Source of the DNA: Bacteroidota bacterium
GTDB taxonomy: Bacteria > Bacteroidota > Bacteroidia > Chitinophagales > Saprospiraceae
Length of the DNA stretch: 64,000 nt
Assembly: GCA_029781865.1 (NCBI GenBank)
Contig: JAKOVW010000039.1
Span: forward strand, 1 to 64,000
Reading direction: 5' to 3'
Positions within the stretch are counted from its first letter, which is position 1. Every line of letters begins with the position of its first letter. Positions 40,075-49,321 of this stretch are shown here, piece by piece. A model generated the notes under the pieces. The model saw only the letters and a program-made list of their open reading frames with translations, searched no databases and had not been told where the DNA came from. Both the position numbers and the translations under genes were made by a program.

Positions 40075-41511
40075 ATGAGAACCAGATTGGTCGTTTGGGG
40101 CAACAATGCGAAAGAAGAAAAGGTATTGCTGGCTGTATCGCTGAATGCGGATGAAAACAAAGTGGATATTTGGAGCATTCCCGAAAAAGAAATTACGGAA
40201 GAATTTTACAACCTGATGATGAGCCAGTGGCGTGAAGGTTTGGAATTGAAATTTCCAAATGACACCGAACACCGGGTTACCGAACTCACCATGGCCGACA
40301 GCATCCTGCCGGATGATTTGAAAGTCGAACGTTCAGATGTCATTCAAAGGGCTCAGATGGAATGGCATTTTGTGATTCTTTCTACGAAACTTTATAAAAA
40401 TTTCAAAAACGAGTTGGAAGATCTTTCCGATAAAATCAAACGCCTCGAAATATATGACCAACCACTATGGGATGAATTGAAAGAATTATGGACAAATGTC
40501 CAGCAACATATTTTTGATAAAAATCTGTTTAGAGATCATTCCGATTCGCTTCGCGAAAAATCCAATGCGCTCTTCGATGAATTAAAAAAATTGAGAAAAA
40601 GTCTGAGTGCTGAAATCAATCAAAAATCTAAGGAAATAGCAGATACGTTATTTAAAAAGATTGAAGAAGTCAATCAAAAAATTCAATCGGGAGCACTGCT
40701 GAAACCTCTGTTTGATCAGCTGATCGCTATTCAAAAAGAAATGAAGGAACATTCCCTGAATAAGTCTGACAAAGAAAACCTTTTGTCAAAACTGAATGAA
40801 GCTTTTAAAATTATCCGTGAAAAAAGAGAACACAGGGAAAGCAATAGAGATCAAGCGGGTAACAGCGGATCCGATCATATATTCAGACGATACGAAGGCC
40901 TGTTGACTGCCATCAAAAAAATGGAACAATCCATTGACTTTGAAAAGAAAAATATTGACTTCGAAAACCGTCGTATTGCCACAACCTCAGGTCAGCTGGA
41001 AGCACAGATCCGTGTAGCTAAAATCAAAATGATCGAAGAACGGATACGTTCCAAAGAGGAGAAATTAAAAGAATTATTGCAGACCAGAGAAAAACTGGAA
41101 GCTCTCACTCAAAAGATTAAAAAGAGAGAGGAAAAATTCAAACAAAAACAAGAGATACATAAAAAAGTAGAACTTGAAAAAGAAAAAGTTAAGGCTAAAA
41201 TCAATGAAGAAATTCATTCTGTGCAAGAACAAATACCGGAGGAGCTGCAGGAAAAATTAAGTAAGGCAGCAGAAGAAATTAAATCGGCTAAAAAAGTTGC
41301 ACGAAAAAAACCGGCCGCTAAAAACATACCAGATCAGCATCTGGCTGTTGATGAAGTAAATCCAACTGAACAGGAAGTTGTAGCTGCAGCTGAGGAAAAC
41401 ACCGTTGCTGAAAACCAGGAAACTGAACTAAGCCAAACTCCCGATCACCAGGATGAAGTGCATCCTGAAAAAGAACAGGGCATGGAAGACGCAAAACAGG
41501 AAAATGAATAA
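40075..41511 (+). CDS. Long coiled-coil protein of unknown function
   Basis: This 478-residue cytoplasmic protein has a compact N-terminal part (about 1-90, MRTRLVVWGNNAKEEKVLLAVSLNADENKVDIWSI). Very long charged helices follow from about 100 to 400 with heptad patterning (for example NELEDLSDKIKRLE, RSKEEKLKELLQTREKLEALTQ), predicted as coiled coil. It ends in an acidic, low-complexity Glu/Gln/Ala-rich tail. No signal peptide or membrane segment is present and I know no characterised homologue. The start of the chain names a property of a cell state (WSIPEKEITEEFYNLMM) that looks like a small folded domain rather than a helix. It sits between asd and a HAD-family gene and is 29 bp from the latter, so the two are probably one operon. 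Confidence 0.75.
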   Translation: MRTRLVVWGNNAKEEKVLLAVSLNADENKVDIWSIPEKEITEEFYNLMMSQWREGLELKFPNDTEHRVTELTMADSILPDDLKVERSDVIQRAQMEWHFVILSTKLYKNFKNELEDLSDKIKRLEIYDQPLWDELKELWTNVQQHIFDKNLFRDHSDSLREKSNALFDELKKLRKSLSAEINQKSKEIADTLFKKIEEVNQKIQSGALLKPLFDQLIAIQKEMKEHSLNKSDKENLLSKLNEAFKIIREKREHRESNRDQAGNSGSDHIFRRYEGLLTAIKKMEQSIDFEKKNIDFENRRIATTSGQLEAQIRVAKIKMIEERIRSKEEKLKELLQTREKLEALTQKIKKREEKFKQKQEIHKKVELEKEKVKAKINEEIHSVQEQIPEELQEKLSKAAEEIKSAKKVARKKPAAKNIPDQHLAVDEVNPTEQEVVAAAEENTVAENQETELSQTPDHQDEVHPEKEQGMEDAKQENE

Positions 41512-41540
41512 CTGTTGAATCATATTGATTAACTTCACAT

Positions 41541-41975
41541 ATGGATCCGCTTCAAGAACTGAAATTAGAAAAACACTACAACGAAGAAGGAAAACTTGAA
41601 TCTCCGCTATTACCTGAAGATGTAAAAAATTTCCTGGTGGATATTGATGGCACAATCTGCGAGGATATCCCCAATGAAGAACCGCATCGCATGGTTGATG
41701 TAGAGCCATTTCCCGATGCCGTAAAGGTTATTAATCAGTGGTATGAAGAAGGTCATATCATTACCTTTTTTACTTCACGGACCGATGAACATAAAGAAAT
41801 CACGGAGACCTGGCTTAAAAAATGCGGATTCAAATATCACTTCCTGTTATTGAACAAACCCAGAGGTGGCAATTATCACTGGATTGACAATCATATCGTA
41901 AGAGCCACGCGCTACGAAGGCAAATTTACCCGCGAATTTGTGGAGGTTACCAAAAAAGTTCAGGTCTTTGAATAG
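41541..41975 (+). CDS. Small HAD-superfamily hydrolase
   Basis: This 144-residue protein has HAD motif I as FLVDIDGTIC (nucleophile Asp34, general acid Asp36), motif II as ITFFTSRTDEH, and the late acidic segment HWIDNHIVRATRYEG. It lacks a sizeable cap domain, so it could act on a macromolecule or a small phosphorylated compound. Close relatives in Bacteroidota are sometimes labelled phosphoheptose isomerase, but I see no SIS fold, so that name is not supported. It follows the coiled-coil gene by 29 bp. A large palindromic repeat array begins directly after its stop. Confidence 0.78.
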   Translation: MDPLQELKLEKHYNEEGKLESPLLPEDVKNFLVDIDGTICEDIPNEEPHRMVDVEPFPDAVKVINQWYEEGHIITFFTSRTDEHKEITETWLKKCGFKYHFLLLNKPRGGNYHWIDNHIVRATRYEGKFTREFVEVTKKVQVFE

Positions 41976-41991
41976 ACTTTAAGACTTTTTT

Positions 41992-42575
41992 GAAACACAT
42001 AAGGAACATAGAATTTGTATTCCTTATGTGCCTAATGTGCCTATGTGGTTATGAAATTTTTGAAACACATAGAACACATAGGGAACAAATAATTTGTGCT
42101 CCTAATGTGCCTAATGTGCCTATGTGGTTATTTTTTGTGAAACACATAGAACACATAAGGAACATAGAATTTGTATTCCTTATTTGCCTAATGTGCCTAT
42201 ATGGTTATAAAATATTATTGAAACACATAGACACATAAGGCACATAGATTTTTTTCTATTAATGTGTCTATTGTGCCTATGTGGTTATTTTTTGTGAAAC
42301 ACATAGAACACATAAGGAACATAGAATTTGTATTCCTTATTTGCCTATTGTGCCTATGTGGTTATAAAATATTATTGAAACACATAGACACATAAGAAAC
42401 ATAGAATTTGAATTCTTTATGTGCCAAATGTGCCTATGTGGTTATTTTTTTTTTTGAAACACATAGATCACATAAGGAACATAGAATTTGTATTCCTTAT
42501 TTGCCTATTGTGCCTATGTGGTTATAAAATTATTGAAACACATAGAGCACATTAGTAACATTGATTCTATAATGG
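41992..42575. repeat. Array of eight ~77-bp palindromic repeat units
   Basis: Units begin with GAAACACAT at 41992, 42062, 42139, 42220, 42296, 42377, 42456 and 42535; the last is cut short. Each unit is an inverted repeat: a left arm of the type CACATAGAACACATAAGGAA and a right arm of the type TTCCTTATGTGCC ... CTATGTGGTTAT, so each transcript could fold into a long hairpin. Spacer sequences alternate (TTATTTTTTG, then TTATAAAATATTATT), giving a second period of about 157-160 bp, as if a two-unit block had been copied. Short open frames through it are repeat artefacts. Confidence 0.92.
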
Positions 42576-42590
42576 ATTTAATTCTTTACA

Positions 42591-42631
42591 AAAAAAAAGG
42601 CTGCTCATAAGAACAGCCTTTTTTCTTTTTA
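42591..42631 (-). terminator. Rho-independent terminator after the M36 peptidase gene
   Basis: GGCTGCTC and GAACAGCC (42599-42618) form an 8-bp stem with one mismatch around a short loop, flanked by an A-run and a T-run. It lies about 12 bases after the stop of the minus-strand protease gene and also bounds the repeat array. Confidence 0.8.
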
Positions 42632-42642
42632 TCAGAAATTAC

Positions 42643-45600
42643 TTATTTGATTATCACTTTGGAATAAGCATGTCCTTCATTGCCTATAAATTCCAAAACG
42701 GTCAATCCTTTAGGCAGATCAACCGTATTTACTTTTAGCAAATGAGAAACATTTTCGAGACTTATGGTGCGGAGTTCCTGACCATTAATGCTTCTTAACA
42801 CCAATTTATTATAATGCTTTTCCGGATCCAGTTTTACAAGGAAATAATCGCCCGCCGGATTGGGATAAATTCTGAATTCCGAATTTGGTTTTTTGTTATC
42901 CGTACCAACAATTTTATCAGAATCTGCAAGCACTCCTTTGCCCGGAGCAGATTCACATACATTATCCCCTTCATTCGATGTAACACAAACTTCAGAATTA
43001 TAAAACTTGGGTAAAATGAATTCTACATTGTCAATAATCCAGCCGAAGAGAATGCTATTGACAGGACTTAGATTTAAACTATCATTTCCAAAACGGAAAC
43101 GGACCTGTACTTTTTCGTTGTTATAATCATTCAAACTCAATACCGTTGGTACATATCCATCGCTTTGACCGGAAAATGCATAAGCATTTGGCAAAACAAA
43201 TGTTTGATAATTGATATTACCCGTATAACCATTCAGTGAAAAGTTTTCAGGTTTTGCGGCATCCCAGAAAAACCCGTCTTTTGAAATCTCAACCATTCCG
43301 CCATCAAATCCTTTTTCGGTATTGTAGAATTGGTAGAATAAGAGTGATGGATCCTGACCAGCCAACTGAAAAGGCTTTTTGGTAAACAAGGTATAATCGT
43401 TGGAAACTCCCTGTGCTTCTTCAGCAATCCAGGCATGTGACTGACTCACTCCATATCCGTCTGCGGTATACCAAAGTTGGGTTCCTTTGAGAAGGTCAAT
43501 ATCCCAATTATTTTCACCATTCTCTATATCATCGTACCAAAGTGTTGTTGAAGCAATAGAAGGGCTTGAATTCAATTTATAGGTAATTCGTTTGGACTCG
43601 AGTGATTTTAATTGCGCAAAAGTCCAGACCAGTTGATTTCCATTTACCTGAGGAGCCGGATTTCCTGAACCATTGACATAGGTACAGCCAGCTGGAATAT
43701 TATCAGTAACAACTACATTATTTGCTGTTCCAGGTTTATAATTATTTACATTAATGGTAAATGAAAATGCATCGCCCGGTTTGACCACGTCATTCTTCAC
43801 AAAGGTGGTTGCATCTTTATAATAGCCTGCTCTTTTATCGATGAGAATTTTATTGATACAAACCAATGCCGGTAGAAAATCTTCTGTTTCATCCAACACC
43901 ATATTACTTGAACCTTGCTTGGCAAAAAATCCCATTCCTCTTCGTGCAAACACTTCCCAAATCAAGCATGAGTTGGCTGCACCATTATTAATGGAATCCG
44001 CTTTTAAAATCGCATTGCGTCCATCCAGAAATCCAGGACTGCAGGGTTGCAATTTCATACCATCAATGACCAATTGAATACAAATATTGTTGCCTGATGT
44101 TTTTTTCTTGAAATCGGGATCATAGCCGTATTTATCTGCCAATTTCCAATAGAGATCCCAAAGAACTGTAGTCCATACTTCACCGAGATTGTGAGATTCC
44201 GCATCTATATTTTTATACGTAAATTCATTTACGTTCATGTCAGTGGTATATGGCCTTCTGCGAATACCCAGACCGTTTGGTTGTTCATTTTGCACATACG
44301 TACCAATCCCTTTTGGAGTGGTTCCAACATCTCCCGGTTTCGCCTGCATGACCAGTGACATAAAATCACTCCATCCCTCTCCCATTTGTTCCTGATTTCC
44401 CAGACAATTGGAATTTGATGGTCCGCCGGTTAATCTCGTTGAAATACCATGTCCATATTCATGTGCGATAACTCCATTATCAAAATCTCCATCCAGACTA
44501 TCCGGACCTGCATTTGCTCCGGGCTCTCTGACTTCAATTTTCAAACCTCCGTTATTTATAATTAATTTTAGTCTGTTGCAAATGGATTTGGTCGTAAAAT
44601 AAGCCGGAATAGTTACCTGGTTACCAACAGCACCTGCACCCATTGTTACAAACGCATCTTCAAAATTGCAAATCAATACGGCAGCAGCTCCTGCTTTCTG
44701 CGCATTTAAGGCTTTTACGCCAAACTCACAGGTACCTCTGTCGATTAATACCATTTTTCCTCCAACTTCAGAATTTTTAAATCCATTGTTACATCCAAGC
44801 GTAGGTGTATTTGAATGATCATTCCCAATTACTGCATCGAGATCCAAAGTTGGTGGCGGAGCTCCACCCCAGCCGCTAGCTCTTCTCGAGTCAATACTTC
44901 CTACCAATGTGTCCGGTTTTAAAATGTACGTTTCAACTCCGGAAGACAACCATAAATACATTTGCATTCTTCCATTGCCACCATCAGCAGGTGTTGCAAA
45001 ATTTGCATTATCAGTACCACTGCCATCCTGGGCTTCTGCAAGAACGTAGTCATTGCCTGCTCCGCCTTTTCCATAATTATTCGATTGAAAATTACCGGCA
45101 GGTGCATTAAATCCAAAGCCAAACATCACATCGTGCATCATATTAACCATATAAAACAGATTGACCGTTGCTGCTGCTACATATTGTCCGGGTTCTGCAT
45201 TCTGATCAAATGGAAAATCAAACATGAGACTCGATCCACCATTGGGTTCATTGTTATCAGATACATTGTCGCCATTGCGGTCAAGATAGGCATGGACGTT
45301 GTTTCCACGTGTAATGGTGTATTCAGCACCAGTCGCTCCATTGGTATCGTGCCATCCATACGGAGAGGCAACGGCATCAGCAGGATTGACCACGATCTCC
45401 CTTGCGTGATGTCTTGGACTTTCATTGGGAACAGCTATTACATTGTACGAATTAGGAGCAGATGGAACCATTAAATTCTGTTTCATCTGTTTCGTTTGCT
45501 GCGCAACCGCTTCTTTTACGGGAATATTTTTTGTTGAAAATACTTTTTGATTTTCAATACATCTGGAATGACCGGGATGATCAAAATTACATTTTATGTT

Positions 45601-46218
45601 GAGATTTTGTTGATCGAGGATTTCACCATTTACGGCATCTACGCGAATGGACCAATAATCATTACTCACAGACATATCCATGTTCAGATCCCATGCTAGA
45701 CGGAGGTTTCCGTTTTTATCCGGACAAAAAACCAATTTCACCGGAATGTCATTATGGGTAAAATTCGTTTTGGCGATCTTCATCTTACCCTCATTCGTTC
45801 TGCTTACATTTTTAGGTACAAGGGCATTGGAAATATTTAAATGTCTGACCACTTGCGTGAGTGCCTGAACCGCATCCAATTTATTTCTTGTCGTGTTAAT
45901 TTTTTGTTTGATGTTTGAATAGAAACGCGAAGGACTGTCAAATACTTTTCCATCTCTTGTGACGTGTACAGAAGTAATTGCATTGTGAATTTCAATTCCG
46001 TCATATCGCTGAATGAGATAAATATGCGTTACGCCATTGTTTTCTGATTCGTACATATCGGAAACAGCTAGATCACTGATGTCATCCTTGGATAAAGCCC
46101 AGGTCGATTGTTGATTTTCAATGAATCTAAGAGCCAGATCCAATTTGCTTTGTTGCTGAGCCATTGAGGCATAAACCATCAATAACAGGCCAAAGCCGAT
46201 ACATAATTTAAGTTTCAT
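42643..46218 (-). CDS. Secreted fungalysin-type (M36) metallopeptidase with PA domain and T9SS type A sorting domain
   Basis: This 1,191-residue exported protease has a signal peptide (about 1-20). An FTP-type propeptide region runs to about residue 240. The M36 catalytic domain has the zinc site HEYGHGIS (His586, Glu587, His590) and the third ligand Glu in EQMGEGWSDFMSLV. A PA domain (about 450-550, KMVLIDRGTCEFGVKALNAQ) is inserted before the zinc site and may shape substrate access. After it come a DUF11-like module (NNVVVTDNIPAGCTYVNG), another beta-rich module, and a type A T9SS sorting domain (SEFRIYPNPAGDYFLVKL). It should digest proteins outside the cell. Confidence 0.94.
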   Translation of the reverse strand: MKLKLCIGFGLLLMVYASMAQQQSKLDLALRFIENQQSTWALSKDDISDLAVSDMYESENNGVTHIYLIQRYDGIEIHNAITSVHVTRDGKVFDSPSRFYSNIKQKINTTRNKLDAVQALTQVVRHLNISNALVPKNVSRTNEGKMKIAKTNFTHNDIPVKLVFCPDKNGNLRLAWDLNMDMSVSNDYWSIRVDAVNGEILDQQNLNIKCNFDHPGHSRCIENQKVFSTKNIPVKEAVAQQTKQMKQNLMVPSAPNSYNVIAVPNESPRHHAREIVVNPADAVASPYGWHDTNGATGAEYTITRGNNVHAYLDRNGDNVSDNNEPNGGSSLMFDFPFDQNAEPGQYVAAATVNLFYMVNMMHDVMFGFGFNAPAGNFQSNNYGKGGAGNDYVLAEAQDGSGTDNANFATPADGGNGRMQMYLWLSSGVETYILKPDTLVGSIDSRRASGWGGAPPPTLDLDAVIGNDHSNTPTLGCNNGFKNSEVGGKMVLIDRGTCEFGVKALNAQKAGAAAVLICNFEDAFVTMGAGAVGNQVTIPAYFTTKSICNRLKLIINNGGLKIEVREPGANAGPDSLDGDFDNGVIAHEYGHGISTRLTGGPSNSNCLGNQEQMGEGWSDFMSLVMQAKPGDVGTTPKGIGTYVQNEQPNGLGIRRRPYTTDMNVNEFTYKNIDAESHNLGEVWTTVLWDLYWKLADKYGYDPDFKKKTSGNNICIQLVIDGMKLQPCSPGFLDGRNAILKADSINNGAANSCLIWEVFARRGMGFFAKQGSSNMVLDETEDFLPALVCINKILIDKRAGYYKDATTFVKNDVVKPGDAFSFTINVNNYKPGTANNVVVTDNIPAGCTYVNGSGNPAPQVNGNQLVWTFAQLKSLESKRITYKLNSSPSIASTTLWYDDIENGENNWDIDLLKGTQLWYTADGYGVSQSHAWIAEEAQGVSNDYTLFTKKPFQLAGQDPSLLFYQFYNTEKGFDGGMVEISKDGFFWDAAKPENFSLNGYTGNINYQTFVLPNAYAFSGQSDGYVPTVLSLNDYNNEKVQVRFRFGNDSLNLSPVNSILFGWIIDNVEFILPKFYNSEVCVTSNEGDNVCESAPGKGVLADSDKIVGTDNKKPNSEFRIYPNPAGDYFLVKLDPEKHYNKLVLRSINGQELRTISLENVSHLLKVNTVDLPKGLTVLEFIGNEGHAYSKVIIK

Positions 46219-46366
46219 AAACGTGATTAGATTAATAATTTGCGAAAATAATGATAATTTCTAAAATCTGAAGCTGCAGATTTATTGACCAAAGCTTCCC
46301 AAATTGAATTTTGCATTGTGAATCGATTTCTACCAACATCCTGCAACCTATCGGCTATTTGACTTG

Positions 46367-46374
46367 TAACTTTG
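46367..46374 (+). promoter_or_regulatory. Promoter -7 element for the RNA methyltransferase gene
   Basis: TAACTTTG matches TAnnTTTG exactly and overlaps the TTG codon that opens the longer frame. It therefore supports the ATG at 46390 as the true start. Confidence 0.55.
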
Positions 46375-46389
46375 TCTCAAATCCAAGTG

Positions 46390-47121
46390 ATGGAAAAAAA
46401 AGATTTAATACTTGGCAAGAACGCTTTAAAGGAGGCAATTGCTGCTGAAATCAATATCCAAAAAGTATTTATTTCGGAGACGCTTGACAATGAGGACACT
46501 AAATGGTTATTAAAATTGGCCAGAGCACATAAAATACCCATTCTCAGGGTTTCCAAATTCAAACTGGACAAACTGAGCAAGCAAAATCACCAGGGTGTAA
46601 TCGCGTTTACCTCGGCTATAGACTTTTATCAGACTTCAGCTGTGGTGGATCATATGTTTAGCAAAGGGCTAAATCCCTGTCTGTGCATGTGCGACGGGAT
46701 TACCGATGTCAGAAACTTTGGTGCCATTGGCCGTTCGGCAGAAATTTTTGGTATTCATGGCCTGATCATCGGTCAGAAAAACAGCGCTCCGATTAATTCA
46801 GAATCCATAAAAGCATCCGCCGGGGCTTTACTCACCCTGCCGGTCTCCAGAGAGAAAAACCTCCTGCAATGCATACGTCAACTTAAATCCATGGGACTTG
46901 TTATTCTGTGCGCATCTGAAAAAGCAGAGAAAACCATTCGGGAGATGGATTTAAAGAGATCTCTTTGTTTCGTACTCGGTTCGGAAGGAACCGGTATTTC
47001 TGAAGAAATACTCAGCCAGGCTGATGAATTATTCAAAATTCCGCAAGTGGGAAAAATAGAATCGTTGAATGTTTCCGTTGCTGCAGGCATAAGCTTTTAT
47101 GAATGGATGATGCAGAATTGA
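46390..47121 (+). CDS. rlmB: 23S rRNA 2'-O-methyltransferase, RlmB/TrmH (SpoU) family
   Basis: This 243-residue protein has an N-terminal L30e-like RNA-binding part (about 1-80) and a SpoU/TrmH catalytic domain. The three family motifs are visible: DVRNFGAIGRSAEIFG (motif 1), LCFVLGSEGTGIS (motif 2) and IPQVGKIESLNVSVAAGI (motif 3). These enzymes have a trefoil-knotted fold and transfer a methyl group from SAM to a ribose. The domain order and length match RlmB, which modifies G2251 in 23S rRNA, but other TrmH paralogues cannot be ruled out. The start at ATG 46390 replaces a TTG at 46372 that lies in the promoter. Confidence 0.88.
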   Translation: MEKKDLILGKNALKEAIAAEINIQKVFISETLDNEDTKWLLKLARAHKIPILRVSKFKLDKLSKQNHQGVIAFTSAIDFYQTSAVVDHMFSKGLNPCLCMCDGITDVRNFGAIGRSAEIFGIHGLIIGQKNSAPINSESIKASAGALLTLPVSREKNLLQCIRQLKSMGLVILCASEKAEKTIREMDLKRSLCFVLGSEGTGISEEILSQADELFKIPQVGKIESLNVSVAAGISFYEWMMQN

Positions 47122-47130
47122 AAAAGAAGA

Positions 47131-47376
47131 GAGGAGGAGGAGTTAGGGGGTGAGGAGTTAGAAGTGAGGAGTGATATGAGAAAAAGTAGAAGCTAGGAAC
47201 TAGGAACTAGGAGTTAAGAGAGATGAGTGATTAGTGAGAAGTGAGAAGTTAGGAGTTAGAGGTGAGCAGTGAATAGTAGTATGAGTACAGGGAGAAGCGA
47301 TGAGATAGGAACTAGGAACTAAGAGCTAAAAGAGTGGAGAGATGAGTGATGAGTAATTAGTAATTAGTAATTAGTA
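47131..47376. repeat. Degenerate purine-rich heptamer repeat tract
   Basis: About 250 bases of imperfect 7-base units on the plus strand, such as GGAGTTA, GAAGTGA, GGAACTA and GAAGTTA. It ends in three TAATTAG-like units. It fills most of the gap after rlmB. Related tracts lie near 49.6, 50.7, 55.3 and 63.0 kb. Confidence 0.75.
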
Positions 47377-47436
47377 TGTTATCGGAGATTAGTATCAAGA
47401 ATGAATGACTATAGTTTTATTTTATAAATTTCACAC

Positions 47437-48336
47437 ATGAGATTATTATTAAAATTTTTAGGATTATTTCTCAGTTCGCAGCTTGCATTTGGCCAGGGGG
47501 CCATGCAAAACCTGGATCATGCATTGTTATGGAAAATTGATGGAAAAGGATTAAACAAATCGTCTTATTTGTTCGGAACGATTCACATGATTCCATCGGA
47601 AGATTATTTTTTGCCGAAAGGTCTGGAAGATGCAATGAATCATGTCCAAAAAATATTTTTTGAAATCGACATGGCGCAGATGAATAATCCCGGGATATTG
47701 TTTGGAATGATGGACCAGCTTTTAATGAAGAATGATACGAGCCTGACCGATTTGCTTACTACTGAAGAGTATGGAAAACTGAAGAATTATTTTGACAATG
47801 CCGGATTACCGCTGGCTATGTTTGAACGGATAAAACCGATGTTTCTCAGTGCAATGGCCGGCTCGGAAGGCAATCCGTTTGCATTGCAGGATGGAAGTTC
47901 AAAGTCCTATGAAATCGAATTGGCCGATATGGCAAAGAAAAAAAATATTCCAACAGATGGTTTGGAAACAATGGCATTTCAGGTATCGATTTTCGATAGC
48001 ATACCTTATGCAGTTCAGGCAAAAATGTTGCTGGAATCAGTAACTGCCGAATCCCAATCTGAAAATCAGATGAAGTCCATGTATAAAAGCTACAAGGAAC
48101 AAGACTTAAATGCATTAAATCAAACGATTTCTAAAGAAGACCAGCAATTCCTTCCTTACCTCGAAATGATGTTGTACAATCGCAATAAAAACTGGATTCC
48201 AATCATGAAAACGGCGATGACCGATAAACCATGTTTCTTTGCAGTAGGAGCAGGTCATCTCGGTGGCGAAAAAGGAGTGATTCAATTACTGAGAAATGAA
48301 GGCTACGAGGTCAGACCTGTAACTAACGAAAAATAA
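47437..48336 (+). CDS. TraB/GumN family protein
   Basis: This 299-residue exported protein has a signal peptide (about 1-20, ending near AFGQ). The TraB/GumN signatures are present: SYLFGTIHMIP near the N-terminus, IFFEIDMAQM, and the C-terminal CFFAVGAGHLGGEKGVIQLL. The paired GxxH and GAGHL motifs resemble those of the TIKI/EreA metalloprotease-like clan, so a hydrolase role is possible, but no function is established for the bacterial family. It follows a repeat tract and ends at a strong terminator, so it is probably monocistronic. Confidence 0.88.
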   Translation: MRLLLKFLGLFLSSQLAFGQGAMQNLDHALLWKIDGKGLNKSSYLFGTIHMIPSEDYFLPKGLEDAMNHVQKIFFEIDMAQMNNPGILFGMMDQLLMKNDTSLTDLLTTEEYGKLKNYFDNAGLPLAMFERIKPMFLSAMAGSEGNPFALQDGSSKSYEIELADMAKKKNIPTDGLETMAFQVSIFDSIPYAVQAKMLLESVTAESQSENQMKSMYKSYKEQDLNALNQTISKEDQQFLPYLEMMLYNRNKNWIPIMKTAMTDKPCFFAVGAGHLGGEKGVIQLLRNEGYEVRPVTNEK

Positions 48337-48393
48337 AAACCTGGAGCGATTAGCATAGTAAACATTGAGGATATGTTTACATTCAAATTTTAT

Positions 48394-48429
48394 AAAACAG
48401 CCCATGACTTAAGTCATGGGCTGTTTTTA
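48394..48429 (+). terminator. Rho-independent terminator after the TraB/GumN gene
   Basis: AACAGCCCATGACTT pairs perfectly with AAGTCATGGGCTGTT, and a T-run follows. It lies 57 bases after the stop. Symmetry means it could act in both directions. Confidence 0.85.
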
Positions 48430-48490
48430 AACATATAATGCTAGTGAATGACTCTACGGGTAATGATGAGTAAAAATAAAATTACCTTAA

Positions 48491-48636
48491 CCCTCTGTGT
48501 CTTTGTGCCTCCGTGGCCAAAAATCACGATCCCTTGAAAAATTTCATAATGAATTCGAGTAGCCGTTTTGGCCTTCAGGTTAATGCTTTCGTTGGGAAGA
48601 AAATTTGTTTTGCCACCAAGGCACAGAGACACGGAG
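48491..48636. repeat. Long imperfect inverted repeat
   Basis: The left arm at about 48491-48523 (CTCTGTGTCTTTGTGCCTCC core) and the right arm at about 48607-48636 (CAAGGCACAGAGACACGGAG core) are reverse complements with a few mismatches, separated by about 83 bases. The rest of the 48430-48887 gap holds nothing else that I can recognise; a 63-codon frame spanning the arms is an artefact of the repeat. Confidence 0.75.
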
Positions 48637-48887
48637 TTGTGTTATACTTCTATTACATGAATTTTATTCATGGTTTTTGTAGGTAGCTATTAGTCTGATT
48701 GTTTAATTTAATCAATTTAGCATTTTTATTTTATACCAATTGTGAAATAATACCCGGCGCCATTCGACTATTTATTTGAATGTCCGAAATTATAAAAAAA
48801 TAATGAACACCGATTAACGAATGTTGAATAATGAAGTGAAGAGTCTTATGAGACTAATTAAAACAGAGGGAAGGAGCTGATCAGACA

Positions 48888-49250
48888 TCAAAATACATCG
48901 ATAAAATGTTCGAGAGTATGTGCGTCATTTTTATTCAGGATAATTGCAATAATATCAAACCTGAATTCCCAATCGTGATGAATCTGATCCATATAAACGG
49001 ATGCTGCTTCATGAATCAACAATTCTTTTTGACTGCTGACAAACGTTTCAGGCGTACCAAAAAAATCATATGACCTTGTTTTTACCTCGGCAAACACAAG
49101 TATGTTTTGGTACATGGCTATAATGTCAATTTCTGATCGGCTATAACGCCAATTGCGTTCAAGGATTTTATATCCCAGCATGGTCAGATGATCTGCAGCA
49201 ATTTGTTCTCCGAGTAAACCGATATCCCGGTTTGTTTTTTTAGGGCACAT
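48888..49250 (-). CDS. YraN/UPF0102 family nuclease-fold protein
   Basis: This 120-residue protein has the YraN layout: GLLGEQIAADHLTMLGYKILERNWRY, then SEIDIIAMYQNILVFAEVKTRS. The Asp and the ExK (EVK) form the PD-(D/E)xK-type nuclease core of Holliday-junction resolvase relatives. Its activity in the cell is not established, though the residues of the core are intact. It lies 71 bp downstream of the rhodanese gene on the same strand, so co-transcription is possible. Confidence 0.9.
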   Translation of the reverse strand: MCPKKTNRDIGLLGEQIAADHLTMLGYKILERNWRYSRSEIDIIAMYQNILVFAEVKTRSYDFFGTPETFVSSQKELLIHEAASVYMDQIHHDWEFRFDIIAIILNKNDAHTLEHFIDVF

Positions 49251-49321
49251 GGATCAAGTATGAATTGATCTGTAATAAAAAAAGGGTTCTCCGCAATTCT
49301 CTTAAAAAATCAAATTCTATA

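Noticed and set aside
41541-41975. Phosphoheptose isomerase label for the small HAD protein
   Set aside because: No SIS domain is present; the motifs are those of the HAD superfamily.
41990-42238. Open frame of 82 codons rich in Cys, Met and Ile after the HAD gene
   Set aside because: It runs through the palindromic repeat array; its protein is periodic because the DNA is. No start or promoter signal supports it.
48441-48632. 63-codon minus-strand frame containing GHGGTKTQR
   Set aside because: It spans both arms of the inverted repeat and looks like a typical translation of that repeat rather than a gene.
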